Part shown: one piece after another, positions 50,014 to 58,571 of the stretch | How the letters are laid out: the number at the start of each line of letters is the position of its first letter | Numbering within the stretch: the stretch's first letter is position 1 | Origin: Kocuria rosea subsp. polaris | Lineage (GTDB): Bacteria > Actinomycetota > Actinomycetes > Actinomycetales > Micrococcaceae | NCBI RefSeq assembly: GCF_001483755.1 | Contig: NZ_LQBK01000038.1 | Location: 47,145-111,144 of the forward strand | Length of the DNA stretch: 64,000 bases | Direction: 5' to 3' | Notes under the pieces: model-generated | Told to the model about the DNA's origin: nothing | The model's input: only the letters and a program-made list of their open reading frames with translations | Database searches by the model: none | Position numbers and translations under genes: made by a program

Positions 50014-51666
50014 TCAGCCCCGGGCCCCGGCCGCCGCGGCCGGTGCCGGGCGGGCGGCGGGGCGGGCCTCCGTCCCCGCACCGGCGCCGGGGGCCAGCAC
50101 GGCGGCGACGGCCTCGCGCAGGGTCCCGGCCACGGCCGGGGCCGCCGCGACCTCCTCCTCGCGGGTCACCGGGGTGGGGACCAGGACGCTGCCCGCGCCG
50201 GCCGCCTGGGCGGCCTCGACGTCGGCGCCGATGTCGCCGATCAGCACGCACTCGGACGGGTCCACCCCGAGCTCCGCGGCGGCCGCGAGCACCATCCCGG
50301 GCCGGGGCTTGCGGCACGCGCAGTCCTGCTCCGGGGCGTGCGGGCACAGCTGCCAGGTGTCGAAGGGGCCGAGGAGCTCGGTCACCCGGGCGTTGACGGC
50401 GTCGACCTGCGCGCGGGTCAGCAGGCCGCGGCCGATCCCGGACTGGTTGGACACCACGCCCACCCGCAGGCCGGCCGCGCGCACGGCGTCGACGGCCTCC
50501 CGGGCCCCGGGGACGAGCTCGACCGCGTCCGGGTCGCCGTTGTAGGGGACGTCGTGGACCAGGGTGCCGTCCCGGTCGAAGAGCACTGCGCGCACCGGAA
50601 CGGGCCAGGGCCCGGTGCCCCGGTGCCGCCACCAGCCCCGGGCCTTGTGCCGCACGGCGGCCACCGGGATGGCGACGCTGGTGCGGAGCATGCGGCCGAG
50701 CTCGGGCCGGAACTCGGGGTCGCCCGGGCGGGGACCGGGGACCGTGCGCAGGAGCACGAACCGCCCGGTCAGCCAGCCCCACGCCGCGGCCCCGGCGCCG
50801 GCCGCGGCCAGCGCGGCGCGCCGCGCGGGCCGGTGGCCCAGGACCGTGGCGGTGAGCGCCGCGCCGGCACCCGCACCCGCAGTGCCCAGGGCGGCGACCG
50901 TCGCGGCGTGCCACCGGAAGCCGCCCGGCGGGGCCTCGGCCGCGCGGCGCCAGTCCGGCCCGTGCAGGCGGCGCATCAGGGCGTCGTCGGCGTTGCCGGC
51001 CTGCACGCGCAGGCTCACGAGGTCGTCGGCGGGACGCACGGGGTGGGTGATCCGGCGCTGCCCGCGCACCAGCTGCCATCCGGCCCGGCGCACGCGCAGC
51101 GCGAGGTCGGCGTCCTCCCGGTAGGCCCGCGGGAAGCGCTCGTCGAAGCCGCCGACGGCCTCGAGGGCGGCGACACGGTAGGCCATGTCCGCGGTCGCCC
51201 AGTCGGCGTCCTCGAGGGACGCGGTGTTGCGCTCCCAGTCGGTGGGCCGGCGGTGGCCCGGCAGGGGGACGTCGATCCGGCCCTGGGTCGCGCCGACCTC
51301 GGGCCCGCAGGCGGCGAGGTCCTCGGCGAGGCGCTGGGCCCAGCCGGCGGGCAGCTCCACGTCGTCGTCGAGGAAGGCGATCCACTCCGCCCCGGAGCGG
51401 CGGGCGGCGCGCCAGCCGCGGTTGCGCGCGGCGGCCGGGCCGCGGCCGTGGCCCCGGACGGTGCGCACGGTCCAGGCCACGCTGTCCGGCACGCTGGGCC
51501 GCAGGGGCTCCACGTCGCCGGGCCGGTCGTCGACCACGACGACCTCGAGCGGGCCGGGGTGGTCCGCGTCGACGTCCTGGGCGGAGAGCGTGTCCAGGAG
51601 CCACTGGAGGGTCGGCCGCCCCACGGAGGGGACGACGACGGCGTAGGTCCCGGGCGCGGCCGTCAC
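50014..51666 (-). CDS. Fusion of GT2 glycosyltransferase and GmhB-type heptose bisphosphate phosphatase
   Basis: 550 residues. Residues 1-230: GT-A transferase (TYAVVVPSVGRPTLQWLLDT, then AFLDDDVELPAGWAQRLAED). Residues 265-345 include an Ala/Gly-rich hydrophobic part (about 275-310) that may be membrane-associated. Residues about 355-520: HAD phosphatase of the GmhB type (AVLFDRDGTLVHDVPYNGDP, VSNQSGIGRGLLT, the zinc loop CPHAPEQDCACRKPRPGMV, and LIGDIGADVEAAQAAGAGSV). GmhB removes the 7-phosphate, the third step. GTGA overlap with the carbamoyltransferase. Confidence 0.88.
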   Translation of the reverse strand: MTAAPGTYAVVVPSVGRPTLQWLLDTLSAQDVDADHPGPLEVVVVDDRPGDVEPLRPSVPDSVAWTVRTVRGHGRGPAAARNRGWRAARRSGAEWIAFLDDDVELPAGWAQRLAEDLAACGPEVGATQGRIDVPLPGHRRPTDWERNTASLEDADWATADMAYRVAALEAVGGFDERFPRAYREDADLALRVRRAGWQLVRGQRRITHPVRPADDLVSLRVQAGNADDALMRRLHGPDWRRAAEAPPGGFRWHAATVAALGTAGAGAGAALTATVLGHRPARRAALAAAGAGAAAWGWLTGRFVLLRTVPGPRPGDPEFRPELGRMLRTSVAIPVAAVRHKARGWWRHRGTGPWPVPVRAVLFDRDGTLVHDVPYNGDPDAVELVPGAREAVDAVRAAGLRVGVVSNQSGIGRGLLTRAQVDAVNARVTELLGPFDTWQLCPHAPEQDCACRKPRPGMVLAAAAELGVDPSECVLIGDIGADVEAAQAAGAGSVLVPTPVTREEEVAAAPAVAGTLREAVAAVLAPGAGAGTEARPAARPAPAAAAGARG

Positions 51667-53300
51667 TGGGCCTCCTGGAAGAAGGCGGCGCGGCGGACCA
51701 GGTGCGGGCCGAGCACGAGCGCGGCCACCGGGGCGGAGCCGAAGAGCTCGAGGGCGTCGCGCGGGTCGTCGACCATGGGCCGCCCGGCGGTGTTGAGCGA
51801 GGTGTTGACGACGACGGGCACGCCGGTGCGCTCGTCGAAGGCGCGCAGCAGCGCGGCGATCCCGGCGTTGTCCTCGTCGGTGACCGTCTGGATCCGGGCG
51901 GTGCCGTCCACGTGGGTCACGGTGGGGATCCGCTCGCGCCACTCGGGGGCCACGTCGTGGACGAAGAGCATGAAGGGACTGGGCAGGGGGCCGCCGCTGA
52001 AGATCTCCGCGGCGCGCTCCTCGAGGACCATGGGCGCCACCGGCCGGAACTGCTCGCGGCCCTTGACGTCGTTGAGCCGCTCGAGGTTCTCGGCGCGCAT
52101 CGGATTGGCGATCAGGGAGCGGCGGCCCAGGGCCCGGGGGCCGAACTCGCTGCGGCCGTCGAACCAGGCGATCACGCCGTCGTCCGCGAGGATGTCGGCG
52201 ACCTCGCCGGCGAGGTCCGCCGGGGTGCTGAAGGGCACCTGCGCGGTCCTCAGCCACTGCGCGAGCTCCTCGCCGGACCAGCTGCGGCCGAGGGCCGCGG
52301 TGGGCTGGGGAGCGCCGAGGTCCCCGGCCTCCTGGGCCAGGTGCAGGGCGGCGCCGAGCGCGGTCCCGGAGTCCCCGGAGGCGGGCTGGACCCAGACCTC
52401 CTCGAACGGCGTCTCGCGCCAGATCCTGGAGTTCGCCACGCAGTTCAGCGCCGTGCCGCCGGCCATCGTGAGGACCGTGTCCCCGGTCTGCTCGTGCAGC
52501 CAGGTGGCCAGGTCCACCAGGACCTCCTCGACCACGGCCTGGACCGAGGCGGCGAGGTCGGCGTGGTCGCCGCCCCACGTGCCGTCGTCGATCCGGCGGG
52601 GCGCGAAGCGGGTCCAGTCGGGCGCCTGGGCGCAGAAGCCGCCGTCGCCCTTGGCGCGGACGATCTCGCGCAGCTCGGGCAGGAAGCGGGGCCGCCCGTA
52701 GGAGGCCAGGGCCATGACCTTGAACTCGTCGCTCGAGCGCAGGAAGCCCAGGTGGTCGGTGAGGGACTCGTAGAGCAGGCCGAGGGACTCGGGCAGCGCC
52801 TGGCGGTGCAGGATCTCCAGCTCGCCGTCCCGGTACCGGCCGGCCAGGTGCGAGTGCGCCTCGCCCCGGCCGTCGACCACCAGGACGCTGCTCGTGCGGG
52901 CGGGGGCGGCGAGGCCGGCAGAGGCGGCGTGGGCCACGTGGTGCTCGACGAAGCGGACCTTCTCCCGGTCCAGCCCGGGCAGGGCCTCGGCGAGGAACCC
53001 GGGGGCCCGCCGGGCGTAGTCCACGCGCACCGGGTCGTACGGGTCGTCCGGCATCTCGGCGGCGATGGCGGGGTCGAAGGAGTAGCCCACGGCGTCGAGG
53101 TCGGCCGGCGTCAGCCCGGCCTCGGCGAGGCACCAGCGCATCGCCTGCTCGGGCAGCTCCCAGGCCGAGAACGGCACGGGACGCTTGCCGTGCTTGCGGC
53201 GGGAGAAACGCTCCTCCTCCGCCGCTGCCACCACTCTGCCGTCCACGACGAGAGCCGCCGCGGGGTCGTGAAAAATCGCGTTGACGCCCAGGTAGTTCAT
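51663..53300 (-). CDS. Carbamoyltransferase (NodU/CmcH/TobZ family)
   Basis: 545 residues. The N-terminal ASKHA-type domain has NYLGVNAIFHDPAAALVVDG, the metal site EHHVAHAASAG, and MALASYGRP. The C-terminal YrdC-like part includes WFDGRSEFGPRALGRRSLIA and PVVVNTSLN. Such enzymes transfer a carbamoyl group from carbamoyl phosphate to a sugar hydroxyl (nodulation factors, antibiotics). Here the acceptor is probably a heptose of the glycan. Leads the strictly overlapping part of the operon. Confidence 0.93.
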   Translation of the reverse strand: MNYLGVNAIFHDPAAALVVDGRVVAAAEEERFSRRKHGKRPVPFSAWELPEQAMRWCLAEAGLTPADLDAVGYSFDPAIAAEMPDDPYDPVRVDYARRAPGFLAEALPGLDREKVRFVEHHVAHAASAGLAAPARTSSVLVVDGRGEAHSHLAGRYRDGELEILHRQALPESLGLLYESLTDHLGFLRSSDEFKVMALASYGRPRFLPELREIVRAKGDGGFCAQAPDWTRFAPRRIDDGTWGGDHADLAASVQAVVEEVLVDLATWLHEQTGDTVLTMAGGTALNCVANSRIWRETPFEEVWVQPASGDSGTALGAALHLAQEAGDLGAPQPTAALGRSWSGEELAQWLRTAQVPFSTPADLAGEVADILADDGVIAWFDGRSEFGPRALGRRSLIANPMRAENLERLNDVKGREQFRPVAPMVLEERAAEIFSGGPLPSPFMLFVHDVAPEWRERIPTVTHVDGTARIQTVTDEDNAGIAALLRAFDERTGVPVVVNTSLNTAGRPMVDDPRDALELFGSAPVAALVLGPHLVRRAAFFQEAQ

Positions 53301-53349
53301 GGATCGGAGTATGGCACAAAATGATCAGGCGGCTGACATAGGGCCTGCG

Positions 53350-54333
53350 TCAGCGCCGCTGCGAGCCCGCCGCCCCGACCGCCGGCAGCTCCGCGCCGAG
53401 CTCGCGGTCGAACTCGTCGTCGGCGTTCCGGCCCGGTTCCCCGGACAGGTCCGCGAGGAGGTCCTGGAGGAGCTCGTCGAGCTGCTCGAAACCGCTCGGG
53501 GTCATCGTGGCCCGCGCCCCGGCCGCCGTGCGCCCGGCCGGCGACAGGCACCAGCGCAGCTGCTCGTCGAGCCGGGCGGGGTCGAGCTCGTCGGCGCCGA
53601 CCACGGCCGGCCAGTCCCAGGCCCGCGCCTGGGCCGTGACCTTCCCGCCGCCCGCGACGGGGTCGACGGCGAGCGCGGGCACGCCGGCCCGCAGCGCCAG
53701 GACGAGGCCGTGCATGCGCATGGTCACCACGGTGTCGAGCCGGGCGATGACCGAGCCGGCCTGGGCCGCGGTGGCGGGCAGCCGCCAGTCCCGCGGGTCC
53801 AGCCGGGTGTCCAGCGGCAGCCGGGCGGCGTCGAGCCGGCCCAGCCACTCCTCCAGCCCCGCCCGGACGTCGTCGTGCCGGCGGCGGGCACCGTACTCGT
53901 GCTGCCCGGAGGTGAGGTAGACGCCCAGGACGGGCACGAGCCCGGGCACGGCCCGTGCCGCCAGGTCCCGGTGGGCACCGGCACCGGGGCGGTCCCGGGC
54001 GATGACGCGGTGGAACCCGGCGGTCACGGGGTCCCGGGGGTCGAGGACGCTGACCCCGACCGCGATCCGGCGGCAGTGGGCGAAGCGCTCGTGCAGCCCG
54101 GCGATCGAGCGCCCGGTCGCCGGGCCGCACACGAACAGCAGGTGGGTGTAGTCGGCGGGCTCGGCGTCGTCGAGCCGCAGCCCCCCGGGCGGGCACATGA
54201 CGGCGCTCCACGCGACGTCGTGCGGGACGCCCGCCGTGCCGAGGGCGTCGGCGACGGCGTCCATGGCGAGGACGTCGCCGGCCGTCGCCTCGCCGTGCAG
54301 GACGCTGGACCAACCGACCACGAGAATGCGCAT
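53350..54333 (-). CDS. Polysaccharide pyruvyl transferase family protein
   Basis: 327 residues. RILVVGWSSVLHGEATAGDV at the start, CGPATGRSIAGLHERFAHCR, VGVSVLDPRD, and VVTMRMHGLVLALRAGVPAL, the last the signature R-x-H-x-L loop of the family. It would attach pyruvate (as a ketal) to a sugar of the glycan. Gap of 49 bp to the carbamoyltransferase gene downstream, so probably the first gene of the same unit. Confidence 0.83.
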   Translation of the reverse strand: MRILVVGWSSVLHGEATAGDVLAMDAVADALGTAGVPHDVAWSAVMCPPGGLRLDDAEPADYTHLLFVCGPATGRSIAGLHERFAHCRRIAVGVSVLDPRDPVTAGFHRVIARDRPGAGAHRDLAARAVPGLVPVLGVYLTSGQHEYGARRRHDDVRAGLEEWLGRLDAARLPLDTRLDPRDWRLPATAAQAGSVIARLDTVVTMRMHGLVLALRAGVPALAVDPVAGGGKVTAQARAWDWPAVVGADELDPARLDEQLRWCLSPAGRTAAGARATMTPSGFEQLDELLQDLLADLSGEPGRNADDEFDRELGAELPAVGAAGSQRR

Positions 54334-54509
54334 GGCTCCGACGCTACCGGGCGCACCGGCGCCCGCGGTCCCTCAGCGGGCCGGCTGTGGGCACACTCAC
54401 GTCCGTAACGACTCGGCACAGCGTCTGGTGACCCACGTCACGGGCATCTACCATCGACAGCACGGGTCGAGCAGCCGGCCGTGACGTCCTGTCGTGGAAG
54501 GACCCCTCC

Positions 54510-54881
54510 ATGGACCACTCCCTGTCCGTCGTCGTGCAGATCGAGCTGGACACCCGGTGCGTGCGCCTGGTGGTCACCGGCGATCTCACCGAGCACAACC
54601 ACCGCACCCTGACCCCGCTGGTCGGCCGAGCCCGCGCGCTGTTCCCGGACGCGGCCGTCGCCGTGGACCTCACGGGGGCCCAGCACGTGGACCCGGAGGG
54701 CCTGGACCTCCTGCGGTGGTCCCTCGAGCAGAGTTCCGTGCCGGAGCCCGGAGGCTCCGTCCGGATCCTCACCCGGCCGGTGCCGTTCGGTCTCGCCGAG
54801 GCGTCCCGCCCGGCGGTCCGTGCGCAGGTCCCGGCCCCCGCGCCGCGGCACGGCGCCGGGGCGGAGGGGGTGGCGGCATGA
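54510..54881 (+). CDS. STAS-like protein
   Basis: 123 residues. Strand-helix layout with LVVTGDLTEHNHRTLTPLVG, AAVAVDLTGAQHVDPEGLDL and a following helix, like anti-sigma-factor antagonist (STAS) domains. The usual phosphorylatable Ser after DLSG is replaced (DLTGAQHVD). A GGAAGGA site precedes the ATG. The tail after residue 100 is disordered. ATGA overlap with the next gene. Confidence 0.7.
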   Translation: MDHSLSVVVQIELDTRCVRLVVTGDLTEHNHRTLTPLVGRARALFPDAAVAVDLTGAQHVDPEGLDLLRWSLEQSSVPEPGGSVRILTRPVPFGLAEASRPAVRAQVPAPAPRHGAGAEGVAA

Positions 54882-55150
54882 GCGGCGTCGACACCGTCCC
54901 GTCCCCGGCCGGCACCGGTGCCGGGAGGTCCCCGGACTGCGAGACGTGCCTGGGCCCGGACTGCGACTTCCCCGCGGAGCTCTCCGCGCTGCCCCTCGTG
55001 GAGCTGCAGGTCCTGCACAGCAGGGTCGTGTGCCAGCTCGAGCACGAGTACCTGGTCAACGCCGACGGCCCCCACCCCGTCACCCAGGACCGGCACGAGG
55101 AGCTCGTGGCGGAGCTCGAGGCCCGCCGGGACGCCGCGTCCGGGGCGTGA
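54878..55150 (+). CDS. Small Cys-motif protein
   Basis: 90 residues: a disordered start, CETCLGPDCDFPAELSALPL (three Cys), then a helical part LQVLHSRVVCQLEHEYLVNA and RHEELVAELEARRDA. It looks like a DUF6158-type actinobacterial protein, which is an uncertain assignment. Translationally coupled (ATGA) to the STAS-like protein. Confidence 0.6.
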   Translation: MSGVDTVPSPAGTGAGRSPDCETCLGPDCDFPAELSALPLVELQVLHSRVVCQLEHEYLVNADGPHPVTQDRHEELVAELEARRDAASGA

Positions 55151-55162
55151 CCTGCGGTCCAC

Positions 55163-55465
55163 TCAGGCGGTCGACCGGGCGGGCCGGGAGCGGCGGAGCC
55201 GGAGGAGGCCCCCGCTCCAGCAACGCCAGGACACGGTGCCCCGGCGCCGGACGTCGGCGAGCAGGAAGAGGAAGCCCACGGTGGTGAACCAGCCGAAGGC
55301 GTGGAAGACCCCGTCCGAGGCGAGGGCGACCCCGGTGGTGGACAGGTCGTAGAAGTGGTGCCAGTGCAGGAGGAGGTGGAAGACTGCGAGGTCCACCACG
55401 GAGGCGGCGATCCCCGCCCCCAGCAGGGTGCCCGCGAGCAGCGTCCGGCGGTCCTGGTCGGCCAT
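55163..55465 (-). CDS. DUF2243-like membrane protein, short form
   Basis: 100 residues. It has the family start (LAGTLLGAGIAASVVDLAVF then HLLLHWHHFYDL) and one more helix (HAFGWFTTVGFLFLLADV), but the usual second half with its own helices and HH motif is absent. In its place is a short Arg-rich end. So it is a naturally short member or a C-terminally truncated gene. ATG with GGAGGACATCCGC upstream. Confidence 0.65.
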   Translation of the reverse strand: MADQDRRTLLAGTLLGAGIAASVVDLAVFHLLLHWHHFYDLSTTGVALASDGVFHAFGWFTTVGFLFLLADVRRRGTVSWRCWSGGLLRLRRSRPARSTA

Positions 55466-55567
55466 GCGGATGTCCTCCGGTGCGCTCGGGCGGGCTCGCG
55501 GTCCAGCCTACGGCGGGCCGGTCCCCTGTCCAGGGCCCGGGGGCGGGGCGGGTGGTTCAATGGCACG

Positions 55568-58192
55568 GTGCGCAACGACAACCTGACCCGCAGCGAGACC
55601 GCCGACCGTTCCCAGCTCGTCGCCGTGGAGAGCTACGACGTCCTGCTGGACCTGTCCACCGCGCCGGACCCGGAGGCGGACTCGTTCCGGTCCGTGACCA
55701 CCGTGCGCTTCAGCGCGGAGGAGGGCGCCCAGACGTTCCTGGACTTCATCGCCCACTCCGTGGAGTCGGTGACGGTCAACGGCCGGGAGCTGGACCCGGA
55801 CGACGTCGTCGAGGGCGCGCGGATCCGCCTCCCGTCCCTCGAGACCAGCAACGAGGTCTCGGTGGCCGGGCGGGGCCGGTACTCCCGCTCCGGCGAGGGG
55901 ATGCACCGGTTCGTGGATCCCGCCGACGGTCGGGTCTACCTGTACACCCAGTACGAGCCGGCGGACGCCCGCCGGGTCTTCGCGAACTTCGAGCAGCCGG
56001 ACCTCAAGGCGTCGTTCCGGTTCACGGTTCTCGCCCCGGAGGGCTGGCAGGTCTCCTCCAACGGGGTGCGGATGGCGGTCTCCCCCGCCCCGGAGGCCGA
56101 GCGGGCCGGGTCCGTGCGCCACGAGTTCGCCCCCACGGAGCGGATCTCCACGTACATCACCACGGTGCTGGCCGGCCCGTACCACCGGGTCGCCGGCGAG
56201 TGGCGGCACTCCTTCGAGGACGGCAGCCGGATGTCCGTGCCGCTGGCCCTGTACTGCCGGGCCTCGCTGGCCGAGCACCTGGACGCGGCCACCGGCGCCC
56301 CCGAGCTGTTCGACCTCACCCGCCAGGGCCTGACGTTCTTCACCGAGCTGTTCGGCTACCCGTACCCGTTCGGGAAGTACGAGCAGGCGTTCGTGCCCGA
56401 GTACAACCTCGGGGCCATGGAGAACCCCGGGCTGGTGACCTTCACCGAGGAGTACCTGTTCCCGGACGGGGCCACCCGGGCCCAGTACCAGGGACGGGCC
56501 AACACCCTCATGCACGAGATGTCCCACATGTGGTTCGGGGACCTGGTGACCATGACGTGGTGGGACGACCTGTGGCTCAAGGAGTCCTTCGCGGAGTTCA
56601 TGGGCGCCCACGCCTCCGTGCAGGCCACGGACTTCGAGGAGGCGTGGATCGCCTTCGCGGACCGCCGGAAGGCCTGGGCCTACCGGCAGGACCAGCTGCC
56701 CACCACCCACCCCGTGGTCGCCGACGTCCAGGACCTCGAGGCCGCCCGGCAGAACTTCGACGGCATCACCTACGCCAAGGGCGCCGCGGTGCTCAAGCAG
56801 CTCGTCGCGTTCGTGGGCTACGAGCCGTTCGTCGACGCGTGCCGCTCCTACTTCCGCCGGCACGCCTACGGCTCCACGACCCTCGAGGACTTCCTGGCCG
56901 TGCTCGAGGAGGCCTCCGGGCGGGACGTGCGCGGCTGGGCCGAGTCCTGGCTCGCCACCTCCGGCGTCTCCACGCTGACCCTGGACCTCGCCCGGGACGA
57001 CGACGGCACCGTGACCTTCGCCGCGCTGCTCCAGGACCCCGGACCCGGGGTGCTGCGCCCGCACCGGCTGCTGCTCGGCGGCTACGAGCGCGGGCCCGGC
57101 GACGTCCTGGTGCGCACCGGCACGGTCAGCGTGGACCTGCCCGCCGAGGCGTCCGTGGAGGTCCCCGAGCTCGTGGGCTCCACCGCTCCCCTGCTGGTGG
57201 TCAACGACGAGGACCTCACCTACGCCAAGACCCGCCTGGACCCGCTCTCGCTCACCACGGCCCTGAGCTCCCTGTCCTCCGTGGAGGACGACATGGCCCG
57301 CGCCCAGCTGTGGTCCGGGCTGTGGAACGCCACCCGGGACGCCGAGCTCGACCCCGGGGACTGGGTGGGCGCCGTCCTGGACCACGGCTTCGCCGAGCCG
57401 CGGACCGGGATGTTCAGCACCGCCGTGGACCACGCCGTGGAGGCCGTCGAGCGCTTCACCCCCACCGCCCGCCGGGCCCGGCTGCGGGGGCGGCTGCTCG
57501 ACGCCGCCGTCCGGGAGCTGCGCCGCGCCGACCCCGGCAGCGACCGGCAGCTGGCCCTCGCCCGGCTCACCGCCCGCACGGCCCGCCGCGACGGCAGCCA
57601 CGCCGGCTGGCTGCGCGACCTCCTCGGCGGGCGGGACGCGCTGCCCGGGCTGCGGCTGGGCCCGGAGCTGCGCTGGGCGCTGTGGACGGCGCTCGCGGCC
57701 ACCGGCCACGGCGAGGACCCGGAGCTGGAGGCCGCCCTGGAGCGGGAGCACGCCGGCGACCGGACCCGCACGGGGCAGGTCGGCTGGGCCCGCGCCCGGG
57801 CCGCCCGCCCGCTGCCCGGGGCCAAGGCCGCGGCCTGGGAGGCGATCACCGGTGACGAGCTGTCCAACGACCTGCTGACCGCCACGATCGAGGGCTTCCG
57901 GCTGGGCCCGGCCGAACTGGTGGAGCCCTACCGCGAGCGGTACTTCGGCATGCTGGAGGAGGTCTGGGCGCACCGGTCCATCGGGATGGCCACCCGCATC
58001 GTGGCCGGCCTCTACCCCGGCGGGGCCGACCTCGAACCGGGCCACGACCCCGGGCACCACCCCGTGCTCGCCCGCACGGAGCTGTGGCTGAACAGCCACG
58101 CCGGAGCGCCCGCGGCCCTGCGCCGGATCCTGGTCGAGGAGCGGGACCACCTGCTGCGGGCGCTGCGGGCGCAGGCGGCGGCGCGGCCCTGA
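55568..58192 (+). CDS. pepN: Aminopeptidase N (M1 family)
   Basis: 874 residues, normal for actinobacterial PepN. The exopeptidase motif GAMENPGLVTF and the zinc site HEMSHMWFGD (HExxH near residues 316-320, with the distal Glu in LKESFAEFMG) are intact. The ERAP1-like C-terminal helical domain follows. It removes N-terminal residues from peptides in the cytosol. GTG at 55568 gives the family start VRNDNLTRSETADR; there is no strong Shine-Dalgarno, so it may be near-leaderless. Confidence 0.97.
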   Translation: MRNDNLTRSETADRSQLVAVESYDVLLDLSTAPDPEADSFRSVTTVRFSAEEGAQTFLDFIAHSVESVTVNGRELDPDDVVEGARIRLPSLETSNEVSVAGRGRYSRSGEGMHRFVDPADGRVYLYTQYEPADARRVFANFEQPDLKASFRFTVLAPEGWQVSSNGVRMAVSPAPEAERAGSVRHEFAPTERISTYITTVLAGPYHRVAGEWRHSFEDGSRMSVPLALYCRASLAEHLDAATGAPELFDLTRQGLTFFTELFGYPYPFGKYEQAFVPEYNLGAMENPGLVTFTEEYLFPDGATRAQYQGRANTLMHEMSHMWFGDLVTMTWWDDLWLKESFAEFMGAHASVQATDFEEAWIAFADRRKAWAYRQDQLPTTHPVVADVQDLEAARQNFDGITYAKGAAVLKQLVAFVGYEPFVDACRSYFRRHAYGSTTLEDFLAVLEEASGRDVRGWAESWLATSGVSTLTLDLARDDDGTVTFAALLQDPGPGVLRPHRLLLGGYERGPGDVLVRTGTVSVDLPAEASVEVPELVGSTAPLLVVNDEDLTYAKTRLDPLSLTTALSSLSSVEDDMARAQLWSGLWNATRDAELDPGDWVGAVLDHGFAEPRTGMFSTAVDHAVEAVERFTPTARRARLRGRLLDAAVRELRRADPGSDRQLALARLTARTARRDGSHAGWLRDLLGGRDALPGLRLGPELRWALWTALAATGHGEDPELEAALEREHAGDRTRTGQVGWARARAARPLPGAKAAAWEAITGDELSNDLLTATIEGFRLGPAELVEPYRERYFGMLEEVWAHRSIGMATRIVAGLYPGGADLEPGHDPGHHPVLARTELWLNSHAGAPAALRRILVEERDHLLRALRAQAAARP

Positions 58193-58231
58193 CCCCTCGC
58201 CGACACCCCCGCGCCGGGGCCCCGGGCAACG

Positions 58232-58263
58232 GCGATCCCCCCGGTGGGCACCGGGGGGATCGC
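58232..58263. terminator. Bidirectional terminator after pepN
   Basis: A perfect 15-bp stem (58232-58246 with 58249-58263) with a tight 2-base loop, between the convergent pepN and 67-residue protein genes. Confidence 0.8.
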
Positions 58264-58301
58264 GAGCGTCTGGGGGTCCGGCGGTTCCGGGCCGGCCGGG
58301 A

Positions 58302-58505
58302 TCAGGCGGCGGGGCGCCCCGAGCGGCGCAGCACGCGGTCGACGGCGCGCTGGGCGTCCTCGTTGGACTTGAAGACCCGCCGGTCGAGGCTCTGGCCGAG
58401 CGACATCGACGAGTTGCCCAGCTGCAGCAGGTTCACCTTGGAGTCGTTGCGGTGCTCGCGGCGCGGCTGGGGCGCCTGCGGACCGGTCCGGGCGTCATAG
58501 GCCAT
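58302..58505 (-). CDS. Small hypothetical protein
   Basis: 67 residues, basic and partly disordered. Visible parts: NDSKVNLLQLGNSSMSLGQS and FKSNEDAQRAVDRVLRRSGR. A clean GGAAAGGATCC site precedes the ATG. It has no family I recognise. A terminator follows. Confidence 0.6.
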   Translation of the reverse strand: MAYDARTGPQAPQPRREHRNDSKVNLLQLGNSSMSLGQSLDRRVFKSNEDAQRAVDRVLRRSGRPAA

Positions 58506-58571
58506 GGTGGATCCTTTCCGTGACTCCTCCAGTGTAGGAGGCCGCCGTCCCACTGAACAGAGCGCCGCCGG

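Noticed and set aside
42601..54333. Reading the heptose operon as an antibiotic (secondary metabolite) cluster
   Set aside because: There is no aminocyclitol, polyketide or peptide synthetase, resistance or export gene nearby; the number of glycosyltransferases fits a surface glycan better.
55508..58150. An 880-residue open frame on the strand opposite pepN
   Set aside because: It is the antisense of a complete aminopeptidase N with intact active site. It is Gly/Arg/Val-rich and lacks stops only because of the high GC content. The same applies to other long antisense frames in this window.
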